Source: Actinopolymorpha sp. NPDC004070
GTDB taxonomy: Bacteria; Actinomycetota; Actinomycetes; Propionibacteriales; Actinopolymorphaceae
Direction of reading: 5' to 3'
Assembly (NCBI RefSeq): GCF_040610475.1
Contig: NZ_JBEXMJ010000011.1
Span: 1-64,000, forward strand
Length of the DNA stretch: 64,000 nucleotides
Positions within the stretch are counted from its first letter, which is position 1, and every line of letters begins with the position of its first letter. Positions 1 through 7,998 of the stretch are shown one piece after another. The notes below the pieces were generated by a model. That model saw nothing but the letters and a program-made list of their open reading frames with translations, was not told where the DNA came from and searched no databases. The translations under genes were made by a program, and so were the position numbers.

Positions 1-32
1 GCGCGCGGGCGCCGTGCCCCCTAGTGCCCCCC

Positions 33-117
33 GCGGGGGGGGGGGGGGGGCGGCCGGGGGGGGGGGGCGGCGCGCGGGGGGGGGGGGGGGGGGGCCCCCC
101 CGCCCCCCCCCCCCCCC
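33..117. repeat. G/C homopolymer low-complexity tract
   Basis: Runs of 12 to 19 G, interrupted by a few C, are followed by runs of 7 and 15 C. No coding sense is possible here. A similar G-run/C-run junction occurs at 18129-18169. Such long homopolymers are improbable in real actinobacterial DNA and more likely mark a badly read hairpin or an unresolved gap, so the first 120 bases should be treated as unreliable. Confidence 0.8.
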
Positions 118-186
118 ACGACCACCGGCTAGGACAGACCCTGAGCAAGCGGTCAGGGCGAACAACAGGTCCAGGGCGGCCGCCGG

Positions 187-1182
187 TCAGTGCGACTGCC
201 GGCCCCACGGCGTTCGGGTCCAGTGCCGACCGGCGTCGGTGGTGGCCCACACGGCCTCACCCCGGGCGAGGTACGCGCGATCGCCGTCGGCGGAGATGTC
301 AGGGGGGGACCCGCTTCGCGCCTGGTCACCGGTCACGCAAGCTGTCAACTTCCAGTGCCGTCCGCCGTCGGTGGTGCGGACGACCTGAACTCCGTCGCAG
401 CCGGGCACGCCGGTCCGGACGACCAGCCCGGTGCGTTGGTTCACGAAGTCCAGGTCGGCAGCGGCCTTCACCGTCCCCTGGGCGCTCCAGTGCGCACCGC
501 CGTCGCTGGTCGACATCACTCTCCCGTCGTCGCACAGGACGAACGCGCGCCGCGCGGACAGCGTGCTGAACCCGAGCAGGTCGGCGGCCTTCCCGCAGGG
601 GAGGACCACCTCGCCGGTGGGCGCGTGCAGCCGGGGCGCGGGCCTGGCCTCGAGGTACCAGTTGCCGTCGGCGCCGTCCAGCCGGGTCCAGGTCCCGCCG
701 GCGTCGGTGGTGACGTACGTCGCGAGCTTGCGGCAGTCGACGTCCGCACCGATCAGCGAGGTGTTGCGTACGGTCTTGGTCATCACCCGGACGACGACCT
801 TCGCCGACGGGATCTCGGCCTCGTCGAAGGTCCGGCCGCGGTCGGCGGACAGTTGCACCGTCGCACCGCCCCGGCCGCAGGTGCCGGTCGTCGCCCGGGC
901 GACGGCGGCCCCCGCGCCGATGTCGACCAGCGAGCGGGACCGGACGGACGGGCTCGCGGGCGCGCTGGTGGGCGACGTCCCCGGAGTCACCGGGGGTTCC
1001 TCCCCCGGCGACGGGGAGCCGGCCGAGTTGTCCGTAACCGAGTTGTCCGTCTTCGAGTTCTGCGTGGCCGTCCCGAGGACCGCCTCACCGGCCGAGTGCC
1101 GGATCGCCATCGTGACGAACATCGCGTCCGCCACCACGAGCCCGACCAGTCCGGTGACTGCCACCATGCCCTTCCACCGCAT
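187..1182 (-). CDS. BNR/sialidase-repeat exported protein
   Basis: A 331-residue protein with an N-terminal hydrophobic segment (about residues 6-27) that looks like a signal anchor. A Ser/Thr/Pro-rich linker follows, then several BNR (Asp-box) repeats of the form S-x-D-G-G-x-x-W: STSDGGAHWS, RTTDGGRHWK and ATTDAGRHWT. Proteins of this kind fold as beta-propellers and act outside the cell; no catalytic residues of a true sialidase are recognisable. It is divergent from wecB, with about 160 bp between the starts. The ATG at 1182 is used; the ATG at 1167 is an alternative. The substrate is unknown. Confidence 0.75.
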   Translation of the reverse strand: MRWKGMVAVTGLVGLVVADAMFVTMAIRHSAGEAVLGTATQNSKTDNSVTDNSAGSPSPGEEPPVTPGTSPTSAPASPSVRSRSLVDIGAGAAVARATTGTCGRGGATVQLSADRGRTFDEAEIPSAKVVVRVMTKTVRNTSLIGADVDCRKLATYVTTDAGGTWTRLDGADGNWYLEARPAPRLHAPTGEVVLPCGKAADLLGFSTLSARRAFVLCDDGRVMSTSDGGAHWSAQGTVKAAADLDFVNQRTGLVVRTGVPGCDGVQVVRTTDGGRHWKLTACVTGDQARSGSPPDISADGDRAYLARGEAVWATTDAGRHWTRTPWGRQSH

Positions 1183-1249
1183 GTGTGGTGCATTCCCGGG
1201 ATACGAAAACCCGACACCTCGGTCGGCGCGACCGGGTCACCCGCTAGCC

Positions 1250-1269
1250 TGACCGCCGTCCGGCGGTCA
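1250..1269. promoter_or_regulatory. Inverted repeat between divergent genes
   Basis: TGACCGCC and GGCGGTCA are perfect 8-bp arms separated by GTCC. They lie between the divergent starts of the BNR-repeat gene (1182) and wecB (1344). This could be an operator or an RNA hairpin in the wecB leader; the sequence alone does not decide. Confidence 0.4.
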
Positions 1270-1343
1270 TCCGCGTCCGCGCACGCCAGCCCCACGACCG
1301 GATGCCCGCGACCCCCACCTCGACGAAGGGGAGTTCCGCGACC

Positions 1344-2498
1344 GTGGCCCGCGTCATGCTCGTCTACGGCACCCGGCCGGAGGCCATCAAGATGGCTCCC
1401 GTCGTCCGGGCACTCGGTGAGTCCGCCACCATCGAACCAGTCGTCGCCGTGACCGGCCAGCACCGCGAGATGCTGGACCAGGTACACGAACTCTTCGGGA
1501 TCGATCCCGACCACGACCTGGCCATCCTCTCCGCGGGGCAGACGCTGGGGCAGGTGACGACCCGTGCCCTGACCGGGCTCGAGCCCCTCGTCGCCGAGAT
1601 CGCACCCGACGCGGTGGTGGTCCAGGGCGACACCACGACGACCTTCGCCGGAGCGCTGGCGGCGTTCTACGCGCAGGTCCCGGTGGTCCACCTCGAGGCG
1701 GGCCTGCGTACCGACAACCGCTACTCGCCGTTCCCGGAGGAGATCAACCGCCGGCTCACCACCGAGTTGGCGACCCTCCACCTGGCGCCCACACCGGCCA
1801 ACCGGGCGCACCTGGAGGCGGGCGGCGTGGCGCCGGAGGCGATCACGGTCACCGGCAACACCGTCATCGACGCGCTGTTCGAGGTCGCCGGGCGCCGGCC
1901 CGCCTACACCGATCCCGACCTGGCCCGCACCGTCGACGCGGCGGCGGCCACCGGTCGGCGGCTGGTCGTGGTCACCGCCCACCGGCGGGAGTCGTGGGGC
2001 GAGCCGATGCGGGGATCCTTCCGGGCCGTCGCCGAGGTGGCCCGGGCGCATCCGGACACCGACTTCGTGTTCCCGGTCCACCGCAACCCGGTGGTCCGGG
2101 AGGTGGCGGCGGCCGAGCTCGGCGCCGAACCCAACGTGCTGCGCACCGAGCCGCTGTCGTACGCGGAGTTCGCCCACCTGCTCGGCAGCGCCCACCTGGT
2201 GGTCACCGACTCCGGGGGCGTCCAGGAGGAGGCACCCAGCCTGGGCAAGCCGGTGCTGGTGCTGCGCGACACCACCGAACGCCCCGAGGCCGTGACCGCC
2301 GGCACCGTCCGGCTGGTCGGCACGGACCGGGAGGCCGTCCGCGACGCGGTCACCGAGCTTCTCGACGACGAGGAGGCGTACGCGGCGATGGCGGCCGCGG
2401 TCAACCCCTACGGCGACGGCAAGGCCGCCGCCCGCAGCGTGGCGGCGATCGAGGAACTGCTCGGGCTGGGCGTACGGCTGCCCGACTTCACCGGCTGA
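1344..2498 (+). CDS. wecB: UDP-N-acetylglucosamine 2-epimerase (non-hydrolysing)
   Basis: It interconverts UDP-GlcNAc and UDP-ManNAc in the cytoplasm, supplying ManNAc-type sugars for cell-surface polymers. Family signatures are clear: VMLVYGTRPEAIK at the N-terminus, HLEAGLRT, TAHRRESWGEP, and DSGGVQEEAPSLGKPVLVLR near the C-terminus, which form the UDP-sugar and catalytic site. GTG 1344 is chosen because AAGGGGAG lies about 10 nt upstream; the longer frame from ATG 1302 has no such site. The 384-residue length is normal. It is convergent with wecC, whose product uses UDP-ManNAc. The last codons and stop are repeated in tandem after the gene. Confidence 0.93.
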   Translation: MARVMLVYGTRPEAIKMAPVVRALGESATIEPVVAVTGQHREMLDQVHELFGIDPDHDLAILSAGQTLGQVTTRALTGLEPLVAEIAPDAVVVQGDTTTTFAGALAAFYAQVPVVHLEAGLRTDNRYSPFPEEINRRLTTELATLHLAPTPANRAHLEAGGVAPEAITVTGNTVIDALFEVAGRRPAYTDPDLARTVDAAAATGRRLVVVTAHRRESWGEPMRGSFRAVAEVARAHPDTDFVFPVHRNPVVREVAAAELGAEPNVLRTEPLSYAEFAHLLGSAHLVVTDSGGVQEEAPSLGKPVLVLRDTTERPEAVTAGTVRLVGTDREAVRDAVTELLDDEEAYAAMAAAVNPYGDGKAAARSVAAIEELLGLGVRLPDFTG

Positions 2499-2542
2499 AC
2501 TTCACCGGGCTGAACTTCACCGGGCTGAACTTCACCGGCTGA
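2485..2542. repeat. 14/15-bp tandem repeat on convergent wecB/wecC stops
   Basis: Four copies of ACTTCACCGG(G)CTGA occupy 2485-2498, 2499-2513, 2514-2528 and 2529-2542. The first copy contains the wecB stop TGA, and the fourth contains the wecC stop on the other strand (2532-2534). The 33 bp between the two stop codons are therefore made almost wholly of duplicated gene-end sequence. Confidence 0.9.
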
Positions 2543-3800
2543 CGCCTCGCCAGGCGCCGCGGGTGTCCACCACCTCGGCGCCGGCGAGGTGCTCGGGCTC
2601 GATCCCGGCGAACTCGTCGTGGTCGACCAGCAGGGCGAGCACCCCGGCCTGCTCGAGCGCGGCCGCGGCACCGACCAGCCGCACCTGCTCGTACGCCCTC
2701 AGCGCCGCGGGCAGCGCGCGCACGTGCGGCTCCACCACCAGCAGCGGCACGTCCGGCAGCGCGGCGGCCAGGCCGGCCACCACCTCCACGGCGGGGCTCT
2801 CCCGGAGGTCGTCGACGTTGGCCTTGAAGGCCAGCCCGAAGCAGGCCACCGGCTCACCCGGCCGGGACCGCGCCGCCTCGGCGATCCGGCGTACGACCTG
2901 GGCGGGCCGGTCGTCGTTGACCTCCCGCGCCGTCCGCATCAGCCGGGTGTCCCCCGGTGCCGCCGACACGAGGAACCACGGGTCGACCGCGACGCAGTGC
3001 CCACCCACCCCGGGGCCGGGCCGCAGGATCTGCACCCGGGGATGCCGGTTGGCCAGCTCGACGACGTTCCACACGTCGACTCCGAGCCGCTCGGCCACCT
3101 GCGCCAGCTCGTTGGCGAAGGCGATGTTGACGTCGCGGTAGGCGTTCTCGGCCAGCTTGGTGAGTTCGGCGGTCCCGGCGTCGGTGAGGTGCAGCTCGCC
3201 CTGGGCGAAGATGCGGTAGACCTCCGCGGCCCGCTGCGCGCACGCCGGGGTGATGCCGCCGATCACGCGGTCGTTGGTGACGATCTCGATCATGATCCGG
3301 CCCGGGAGCACGCGTTCGGGGCAGTACGCCACGTGCACGTCGACCGGCCCGGCACCACGTTGGTGGGCCAGCACCAGGTCGGGTCGCAACTCCGCGAGCC
3401 ACTCGCTCACCTGCAGCGTGGTGCCCGGCGGAGAGGTCGACTCCAGGATGACCAGCGCTCCGGGGCGCAGCCGCGGCGCGATCTCCTCGGCCACCGCACG
3501 GACGTGGGACAGGTCCGGTCGGCGGTCGCGCTTGAACGGCGTGGGCACCGCGATGATGTACGCCGCGGCCTCGGGCATCCGGGTCGACGCGCGCAGCCGG
3601 TCCATCGACACCGCGCCGCTGACCGCCACCGCGAGGTCCGGCTCGACGAACGGCACCTCGCCGCGGTTGACCGCCCGCACCGTGTCGGTGTTCACGTCGA
3701 CACCGCGGACCTCCACACCCTGGGTGGCCAGCGCGGCCGCGGTCGGAAGACCGATGTAGCCCAGGCCGACGACGGCCACCTTCCCCACTGCTCGTGCCAC
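2532..3800 (-). CDS. wecC: UDP-N-acetyl-D-mannosamine dehydrogenase family
   Basis: A nucleotide-sugar dehydrogenase, NAD-dependent, expected to oxidise UDP-ManNAc twice to UDP-ManNAcA. The N-terminal Rossmann motif is VAVVGLGYIGLPTAAAL. The central dimer domain carries KLAENAYRDVNIAFANEL, and the active-site cysteine is in GVGGHCVAVDPWF. The C-terminal UDP-binding domain includes GLAFKANVDDLRESP. Pairing with wecB supports the ManNAc substrate, although UDP-glucose 6-dehydrogenase relatives share these motifs. GTG 3800 is preferred, with GGGGGCG upstream; GTG 3821 adds seven residues. The product is about 422 residues. Confidence 0.88.
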   Translation of the reverse strand: MARAVGKVAVVGLGYIGLPTAAALATQGVEVRGVDVNTDTVRAVNRGEVPFVEPDLAVAVSGAVSMDRLRASTRMPEAAAYIIAVPTPFKRDRRPDLSHVRAVAEEIAPRLRPGALVILESTSPPGTTLQVSEWLAELRPDLVLAHQRGAGPVDVHVAYCPERVLPGRIMIEIVTNDRVIGGITPACAQRAAEVYRIFAQGELHLTDAGTAELTKLAENAYRDVNIAFANELAQVAERLGVDVWNVVELANRHPRVQILRPGPGVGGHCVAVDPWFLVSAAPGDTRLMRTAREVNDDRPAQVVRRIAEAARSRPGEPVACFGLAFKANVDDLRESPAVEVVAGLAAALPDVPLLVVEPHVRALPAALRAYEQVRLVGAAAALEQAGVLALLVDHDEFAGIEPEHLAGAEVVDTRGAWRGVSR

Positions 3801-3912
3801 GACTCGACGCCCCCGGTTCACGACAGGCTCAGCAGCTTCGGACGGCGGCGAGCCTATCCCCAGGGCAGGTCACGACGATGGAGGCGCCTGGGTTCCGTGG
3901 TCTGGAGCCCGG

Positions 3913-4980
3913 TCAGCGGCGCGCCCGCACGTGCAGCCCGGCCTCGGGATCGACCACGACCTCCTGCGCCGCGGCCACGCCGTCGGCCAGGAGCCCTGCC
4001 TCGACCGGGACGTTGCGGCGGACCAGGGCCAGCGCCACCGGTCCCAGGTCGTGGTGGCGTGTGCTGCTGGTGACGAAGCCGACCTCGCGGCCGTCGAGGA
4101 CGACCGGCGTACCGTGGCCGGGTAGCCGGTCGACCGAGCCGTCCAGGTGCAGGAACGCCAGTCGGCGCGGCGGGCGGCCGAGGTTGTACACCCGGGCCAC
4201 CGTCTCCTGGCCGCGGTAGCAGCCCTTGTCCAGGTGGACCGCGGAGCCCAACCAGCCGACCTCGTTCGGGATGGTGCGGTGGTCGGTCTCGAAGCCGAGC
4301 CTGGGCTGGTGGGCGGCGATCCGCAGCGCTTCGTACGCCCACAGCCCGGCGGCCGGGCCGGCCATCTCGGCGTATGCGGCCAGCTCGCCCCGCGGCACGA
4401 ACAGCTCGCGTCCACCGATCGGGTCGCCACCCCGCCGGACGAGGTGTCCGCCGCTCTCGCCCTCCGCGCGGGGCTCCCACACCACGGCGTACTCCGCGGT
4501 CACGTCGGCCACCTCGACCCGCAGCATGAACCGCATCGAGTCCAGGAAGCCGGCCGCCGCGGCGGCGGTGCCCGGCTCGACGTGCATCCAGAACGCCGTG
4601 CCGTCGTCGACGCCGTACAGCGCGTGCTCGACGTGGCCGTGCGGCGACAGGACCAGCGTGGTGGTGCCCTCGCCGGGGCCGAGCCGCTCCAGCGCCTGGG
4701 TGGTCAGCGAGTGCAGCCAGCTCAGCCGGTCCGGTCCGCTGACCCGCACGACCCCGCGGTGGGACAGGTCGACGAAGCCGGCCCGGTCGCGTTCCAGGCG
4801 GCGCTGCTCGATCAGCGGCTCGCCGTAGTGCGCGGCGACGCCCGCGTCCGGGTGTTCGCCGGCCACCGCACCGGGCAGCCCGAGCAACGGGCTCGAGGGT
4901 TGGTCCGCGGCGTCCGGCGGCGTCGCGCCCGGCTGGTCGGGCCGGGCGGGCTGGTCGGGTGTGCTGGAGGAGCTGGTCAC
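3913..4980 (-). CDS. ygfZ: YgfZ/CAF17 folate-binding Fe-S maturation protein
   Basis: A 355-residue tetrahydrofolate-dependent protein of the GcvT-like fold that helps assemble or repair 4Fe-4S clusters. The signature K-G-C-Y-x-G-Q-E, with the conserved cysteine, is present as DKGCYRGQETVARVYN near residue 260, followed by PRRLAFLHLDG. The Ser/Pro-rich first 40 residues are poorly conserved. The GTG at 4980 has no Shine-Dalgarno site, but TAATCT lies 7 nt upstream, which fits a leaderless mRNA. It is followed on the same strand (upstream) by the Fur and nitrobindin genes, a grouping seen in other actinobacteria. Confidence 0.9.
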   Translation of the reverse strand: MTSSSSTPDQPARPDQPGATPPDAADQPSSPLLGLPGAVAGEHPDAGVAAHYGEPLIEQRRLERDRAGFVDLSHRGVVRVSGPDRLSWLHSLTTQALERLGPGEGTTTLVLSPHGHVEHALYGVDDGTAFWMHVEPGTAAAAAGFLDSMRFMLRVEVADVTAEYAVVWEPRAEGESGGHLVRRGGDPIGGRELFVPRGELAAYAEMAGPAAGLWAYEALRIAAHQPRLGFETDHRTIPNEVGWLGSAVHLDKGCYRGQETVARVYNLGRPPRRLAFLHLDGSVDRLPGHGTPVVLDGREVGFVTSSTRHHDLGPVALALVRRNVPVEAGLLADGVAAAQEVVVDPEAGLHVRARR

Positions 4981-5044
4981 GCGTTCGAGATTACGACCCG
5001 GCTGCCAACCCGGCAGACCGTCGGGGTGTCCCGGGCACTCGCAC

Positions 5045-5527
5045 CTACCCGCGCGGTGGCGGGCAGTCGGCTCCTTCGCGACATTCGGCGCACTGCCCGA
5101 AGACCGTCAGGTGGCGTACGTCGGTGTCGAAGGCGTACTGCTCGCGCAGGCGATCGGCGAGCGGCTCGACCGCCTCCGGAGGCACCTCGATCACCCGGCC
5201 GCAGCCACGGCACACCAGGTGGGCGTGGTCGGCGGTGGTGGCGGCGTGGTAGGTCGGGGCACCGTGGCCGAGGTGGGCGTGCGAGACCAGGTCCAGCTCC
5301 TCGAGCAGCTCGAGGGTGCGGTAGATCGTGGACATGTTGACGCCGCGCGCCTTGCGCCGCACCGCGGTGAGGACCTCCTCGGGGGTGGCGTGCACAAGAT
5401 CCTCGACCGCCTCCAGCACCAGCTGGCGCTGCGGGGTCAGCCGGTACCCGCGGGCGCGCAGTTCCTCGTGCAGCGCGCCGGCGGCAACGGCATCGTGGCC
5501 GTGACCGTGGTCGTGCGATTCGCCCAT
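5045..5527 (-). CDS. Fur-family metal-responsive repressor
   Basis: A winged-helix repressor of about 160 residues. A His-rich start (HDHGHGHD) is followed by a DNA-binding domain (RGYRLTPQRQLVLEAV to TIYRTLELLEELDLV) and a dimerisation domain with HLVCRGCGRV and CAECREGADC, two CxxC pairs typical of structural zinc. It should repress target genes when charged with its metal. The metal cannot be read from sequence: Zur, Nur or PerR are all possible, and the position beside ygfZ/nitrobindin recalls Nur of streptomycetes (inference). ATG 5527 is chosen because TAGACT lies 7 nt upstream (leaderless) and the longer frame would overlap the neighbour. Confidence 0.88.
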   Translation of the reverse strand: MGESHDHGHGHDAVAAGALHEELRARGYRLTPQRQLVLEAVEDLVHATPEEVLTAVRRKARGVNMSTIYRTLELLEELDLVSHAHLGHGAPTYHAATTADHAHLVCRGCGRVIEVPPEAVEPLADRLREQYAFDTDVRHLTVFGQCAECREGADCPPPRG

Positions 5528-5588
5528 CAGATCGAGTCTAGGCTCGGCGGCAGCGGGCAGCGGCCCTCGCGGCGCGAGCCGTCCGGGG

Positions 5589-6155
5589 TCAGTCACCTTC
5601 CGGAGCGGGCGGCGCCACCTCGGGCGCGGCGGCCGCCGATCCCGGAGCCCCGGCGCGTTCGAGCTTGCCCCACAGGTGCGGCTGCAGGCTCTCCCCGCGC
5701 GCCGCCATGTCGAACGTCCACATCAGTGCGCCCTGCACCAGGCCGTACAACCGCTGGCCGCCGGAGTAGTCCTTCGCGGTGGTCGTGCGCGCCACCAGAT
5801 CGGTGGCGAGCTCGATCTTGGCGCCGTCGATCCGGCCGTACCACACCTCGGCGTAGCCGGTGGGATGTGCGAGCACCACCTCCAGGCCGTGGTCGGGCTG
5901 CGGCCGCCAGAAGCCGGTCTCCATCGCCAGCGGACGGACCGCGGTGCCCTCCTCGTCCAGCAGCCAGGTGCGGCTCGTGTAGTAGAGGAACGCCTTGCCG
6001 TTGTGGCTGAAGACGACCTCCTGACCGAACGTGAACGGCTCGATCGTGGGGTAGTCGCCGTGCCCCTTGCCCTCCCAGCGGCCCAGGAGGAAGGCCAACT
6101 GGACGCAGTCGGGGTGCAGATCGCCGGGGATCTGGAACGGCGCCGGCGTCGACAA
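5589..6155 (-). CDS. Nitrobindin-like heme-binding protein (FABP fold)
   Basis: 188 residues of the nitrobindin family (formerly DUF1794, the THAP4-like domain), a small beta-barrel that binds ferric heme and can isomerise peroxynitrite to nitrate. The conserved FLLGRWEGKGHGDYPTIEPF starts the barrel at about residue 23, and FWRPQPDHGLEVVLAHPTGYAEVWYG follows. The start is TTG 6155 with GGGAG about 10 nt upstream; that site lies in the end of the small membrane ORF, so translation may be coupled. A distal proline/alanine tail is disordered. Confidence 0.88.
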   Translation of the reverse strand: MSTPAPFQIPGDLHPDCVQLAFLLGRWEGKGHGDYPTIEPFTFGQEVVFSHNGKAFLYYTSRTWLLDEEGTAVRPLAMETGFWRPQPDHGLEVVLAHPTGYAEVWYGRIDGAKIELATDLVARTTTAKDYSGGQRLYGLVQGALMWTFDMAARGESLQPHLWGKLERAGAPGSAAAAPEVAPPAPEGD

Positions 6156-6161
6156 GACGGA

Positions 6162-6296
6162 TCAACTCCCGTTTCGCTGGTCGGTGTCCTGCGCGCGCCG
6201 GGGGCGGCGGAGCAGGCTGCGGAGGACGTACGCCCCGAGCACGCCGACGGCGAGCACGAGTACGAGCAGCACCGCCACGAACGCCGCCTCCCACAC
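6162..6296 (-). CDS. Small single-span membrane protein, 44 aa
   Basis: An open frame from GTG 6296 encodes WEAAFVAVLLVLVLAVGVLG, then AYVLRSLLRRPRRAQ and a polar tail: one transmembrane helix followed by a strongly basic cytoplasmic end. It stops 6 nt before the nitrobindin start and carries that gene's ribosome-binding site, so the two are probably co-translated. No family is recognised. The frame remains open upstream to 6689, but that extension is low in coding character. The start site is uncertain. Confidence 0.5.
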   Translation of the reverse strand: MWEAAFVAVLLVLVLAVGVLGAYVLRSLLRRPRRAQDTDQRNGS

Positions 6297-6700
6297 CCGC
6301 CAGAGTCTAGGGTCCTGCGGGGTCGGTGCCGCGGGTGCGGTCCGACCGAGCCCGCGAGGGGCGAACGTGGAGCCCGTGACGTGCCGGGAGGCGACCCGGG
6401 GTCGACAGACCCGGGACGGCCCGGACAAAATGGACTTCGGGACGAAGCCGGGGCAACTGACGCCTGTCGTCGTACGAAGTGGGGCCGACCCCACCCGCCC
6501 GTAGGATTGCTCGGCCGGCAGGTGCGACTTCGTCCGCGAAGCGGGGTATCCCCGTTCCAAGACAACCGGGGCAGCCGGTCGCGCGTCAGTGCTGTCGGGG
6601 TTCCTGTTTTCGGGGACACCGTCGACAGACGCTGAGCGCGTCGAGTCAAGCCGGGGCGGACGTCCGCCACTCACGGGGTACGAGGACATCAGGGACGCTA
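6297..6700. other. 404-bp intergenic region, with hairpin at 6479-6494
   Basis: Between the divergent small membrane gene and the LCP gene I find no convincing coding frame. GTGGGG and CCCCAC at 6479-6494 form a 6-bp stem with loop CCGA. AGGGA at 6691-6695 is the LCP ribosome-binding site. Promoters for both directions should lie here, but I cannot place them firmly. Confidence 0.4.
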
Positions 6701-7837
6701 ATGAGTGACTACCGCACCGACGACGGGTTGCGTTCGATTCGCCTGCACGAGGACGAGGACGGTCCCCCCGACCGCCGGGCCGCCGGGCATCGCCGGAAGT
6801 CGAGCCGCACCAAGACCACGCTGCTGATCCTGCTGTCGCTGGTCCTGATCCTGGGCGGCGGCGTCGCGCTGACCGGCTACCTGCTGTCGGAGAAGTTCGG
6901 CAACCAGGTCTCGCGGGTCCCCGCGTTCTCCCAGCTGCCCGAGGCCGAGCGGCCCAAGAAGCCGGTGAAGGGCGCGCCCGGCGCGGACGCGATCAACATC
7001 CTGCTCGCCGGCAGCGACGCCCGCACCGACGACGCCAGCGGCGGCACCACCGGCGCCGGCAAGGGCAACGCCTGGGAACGCCACGGCCAGCGCAGCGACA
7101 CGATCATGGTGTTGCACATCACCGGCGACCGGAAGTCCGCCTACCTGATCTCGATCCCGCGCGACTCGTGGGTGGAGATCCCCGGCCACCGGCCCAACAA
7201 AATCAACGCCGCCTACTCCTTCGGCGGCCCGCCGCTCTACATCCAGACCATCGAGAAGCTCACCGGGCTGCGGATCGACCACCTCGCGGTGATCGACTGG
7301 ACCGGCTTCAAGGCACTCACCGACGCGCTCGGCGGCGTGCAGCTGACGTTCCACCAGGAGACCCGCTTCGCCAGCGGAAAGATGTACCCCCCCGGCCAGC
7401 ACACGCTGTCCGGTCAGGATGCGCTCGACTACGTGCGCGAGCGCCACCACCTGGCCAACGGAGACTTCGGCCGGATGCAGCGCCAGCAGAACTTCCTGCG
7501 GGCACTGATGCGGCAGACCCTGTCCAACGGCACGCTGACCAACCCGCTGAAGCTCGGCCGGGCGATGGACGCGATCACCAACAACCTCTCCGTCGACGAG
7601 GAGTTCAGCACCGGGGAGATGCGTTCGCTGGCCCTGGAGATGAAGGACCTGCGGCAGAGCAACGTGACGTTCATGACGGCGCCGTACAAGGGCACCGGCA
7701 TGCAGGGGAGCCAGTCGGTCGTCTACCTCGACAAGGCCAAGGACGACGCCCTGTGGAAGGCGATCCGTGACGACCAGGTCGGCGAGTGGCTGAAGACCAC
7801 CGGTCGCGACGACGTGCTCGGCGAGCAGGTCCGCTGA
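6701..7837 (+). CDS. LytR-CpsA-Psr family cell-wall polymer ligase
   Basis: A 378-residue type II membrane protein. The cytoplasmic start is basic (HRRKSSRTKTT) and is followed by one transmembrane helix (about 42-66). The extracellular LCP domain starts near residue 95 (DAINILLAGSDAR). Hallmark stretches are SDTIMVLHI, SIPRDSWVEIPGH, NKINAAYSFGG and DALDYVRERH, with the arginines that bind polyprenyl pyrophosphate. Such enzymes attach polysaccharides or teichoic-type polymers to peptidoglycan, which fits the neighbouring sugar genes. ATG 6701 has AGGGA at a 5-nt spacing. Confidence 0.92.
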   Translation: MSDYRTDDGLRSIRLHEDEDGPPDRRAAGHRRKSSRTKTTLLILLSLVLILGGGVALTGYLLSEKFGNQVSRVPAFSQLPEAERPKKPVKGAPGADAINILLAGSDARTDDASGGTTGAGKGNAWERHGQRSDTIMVLHITGDRKSAYLISIPRDSWVEIPGHRPNKINAAYSFGGPPLYIQTIEKLTGLRIDHLAVIDWTGFKALTDALGGVQLTFHQETRFASGKMYPPGQHTLSGQDALDYVRERHHLANGDFGRMQRQQNFLRALMRQTLSNGTLTNPLKLGRAMDAITNNLSVDEEFSTGEMRSLALEMKDLRQSNVTFMTAPYKGTGMQGSQSVVYLDKAKDDALWKAIRDDQVGEWLKTTGRDDVLGEQVR

Positions 7838-7866
7838 CGCGGGATCACCACCGCGGACACGACCGG

Positions 7867-7906
7867 CGTACGCAAAGCCGGTCGTACGCAAAGCCGGTCG
7901 TACGCA
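7867..7906. repeat. 16-bp tandem repeat downstream of LCP gene
   Basis: CGTACGCAAAGCCGGT occurs at 7867-7882 and 7883-7898 exactly, with a half copy CGTACGCA at 7899-7906. It starts 30 bp after the LCP stop and precedes the terminator. Confidence 0.85.
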
Positions 7907-7917
7907 TGTCGATGAGA

Positions 7918-7958
7918 GAGGGCCTTCCCGGTGCGCGAGCCGCGCGGGGAAGGCCCTC
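7918..7958. terminator. Bidirectional terminator hairpin
   Basis: GAGGGCCTTCCC (7918-7929) and GGGAAGGCCCTC (7947-7958) are perfect 12-bp arms around a 17-nt loop. They sit between the convergent LCP and glycosylphosphotransferase genes. There is no clear U-tract, which is usual in these genomes. Confidence 0.75.
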
Positions 7959-7998
7959 GCTCGTTCCACTTCCGCGAGCGGACCGGCCGGGTAGTCGG

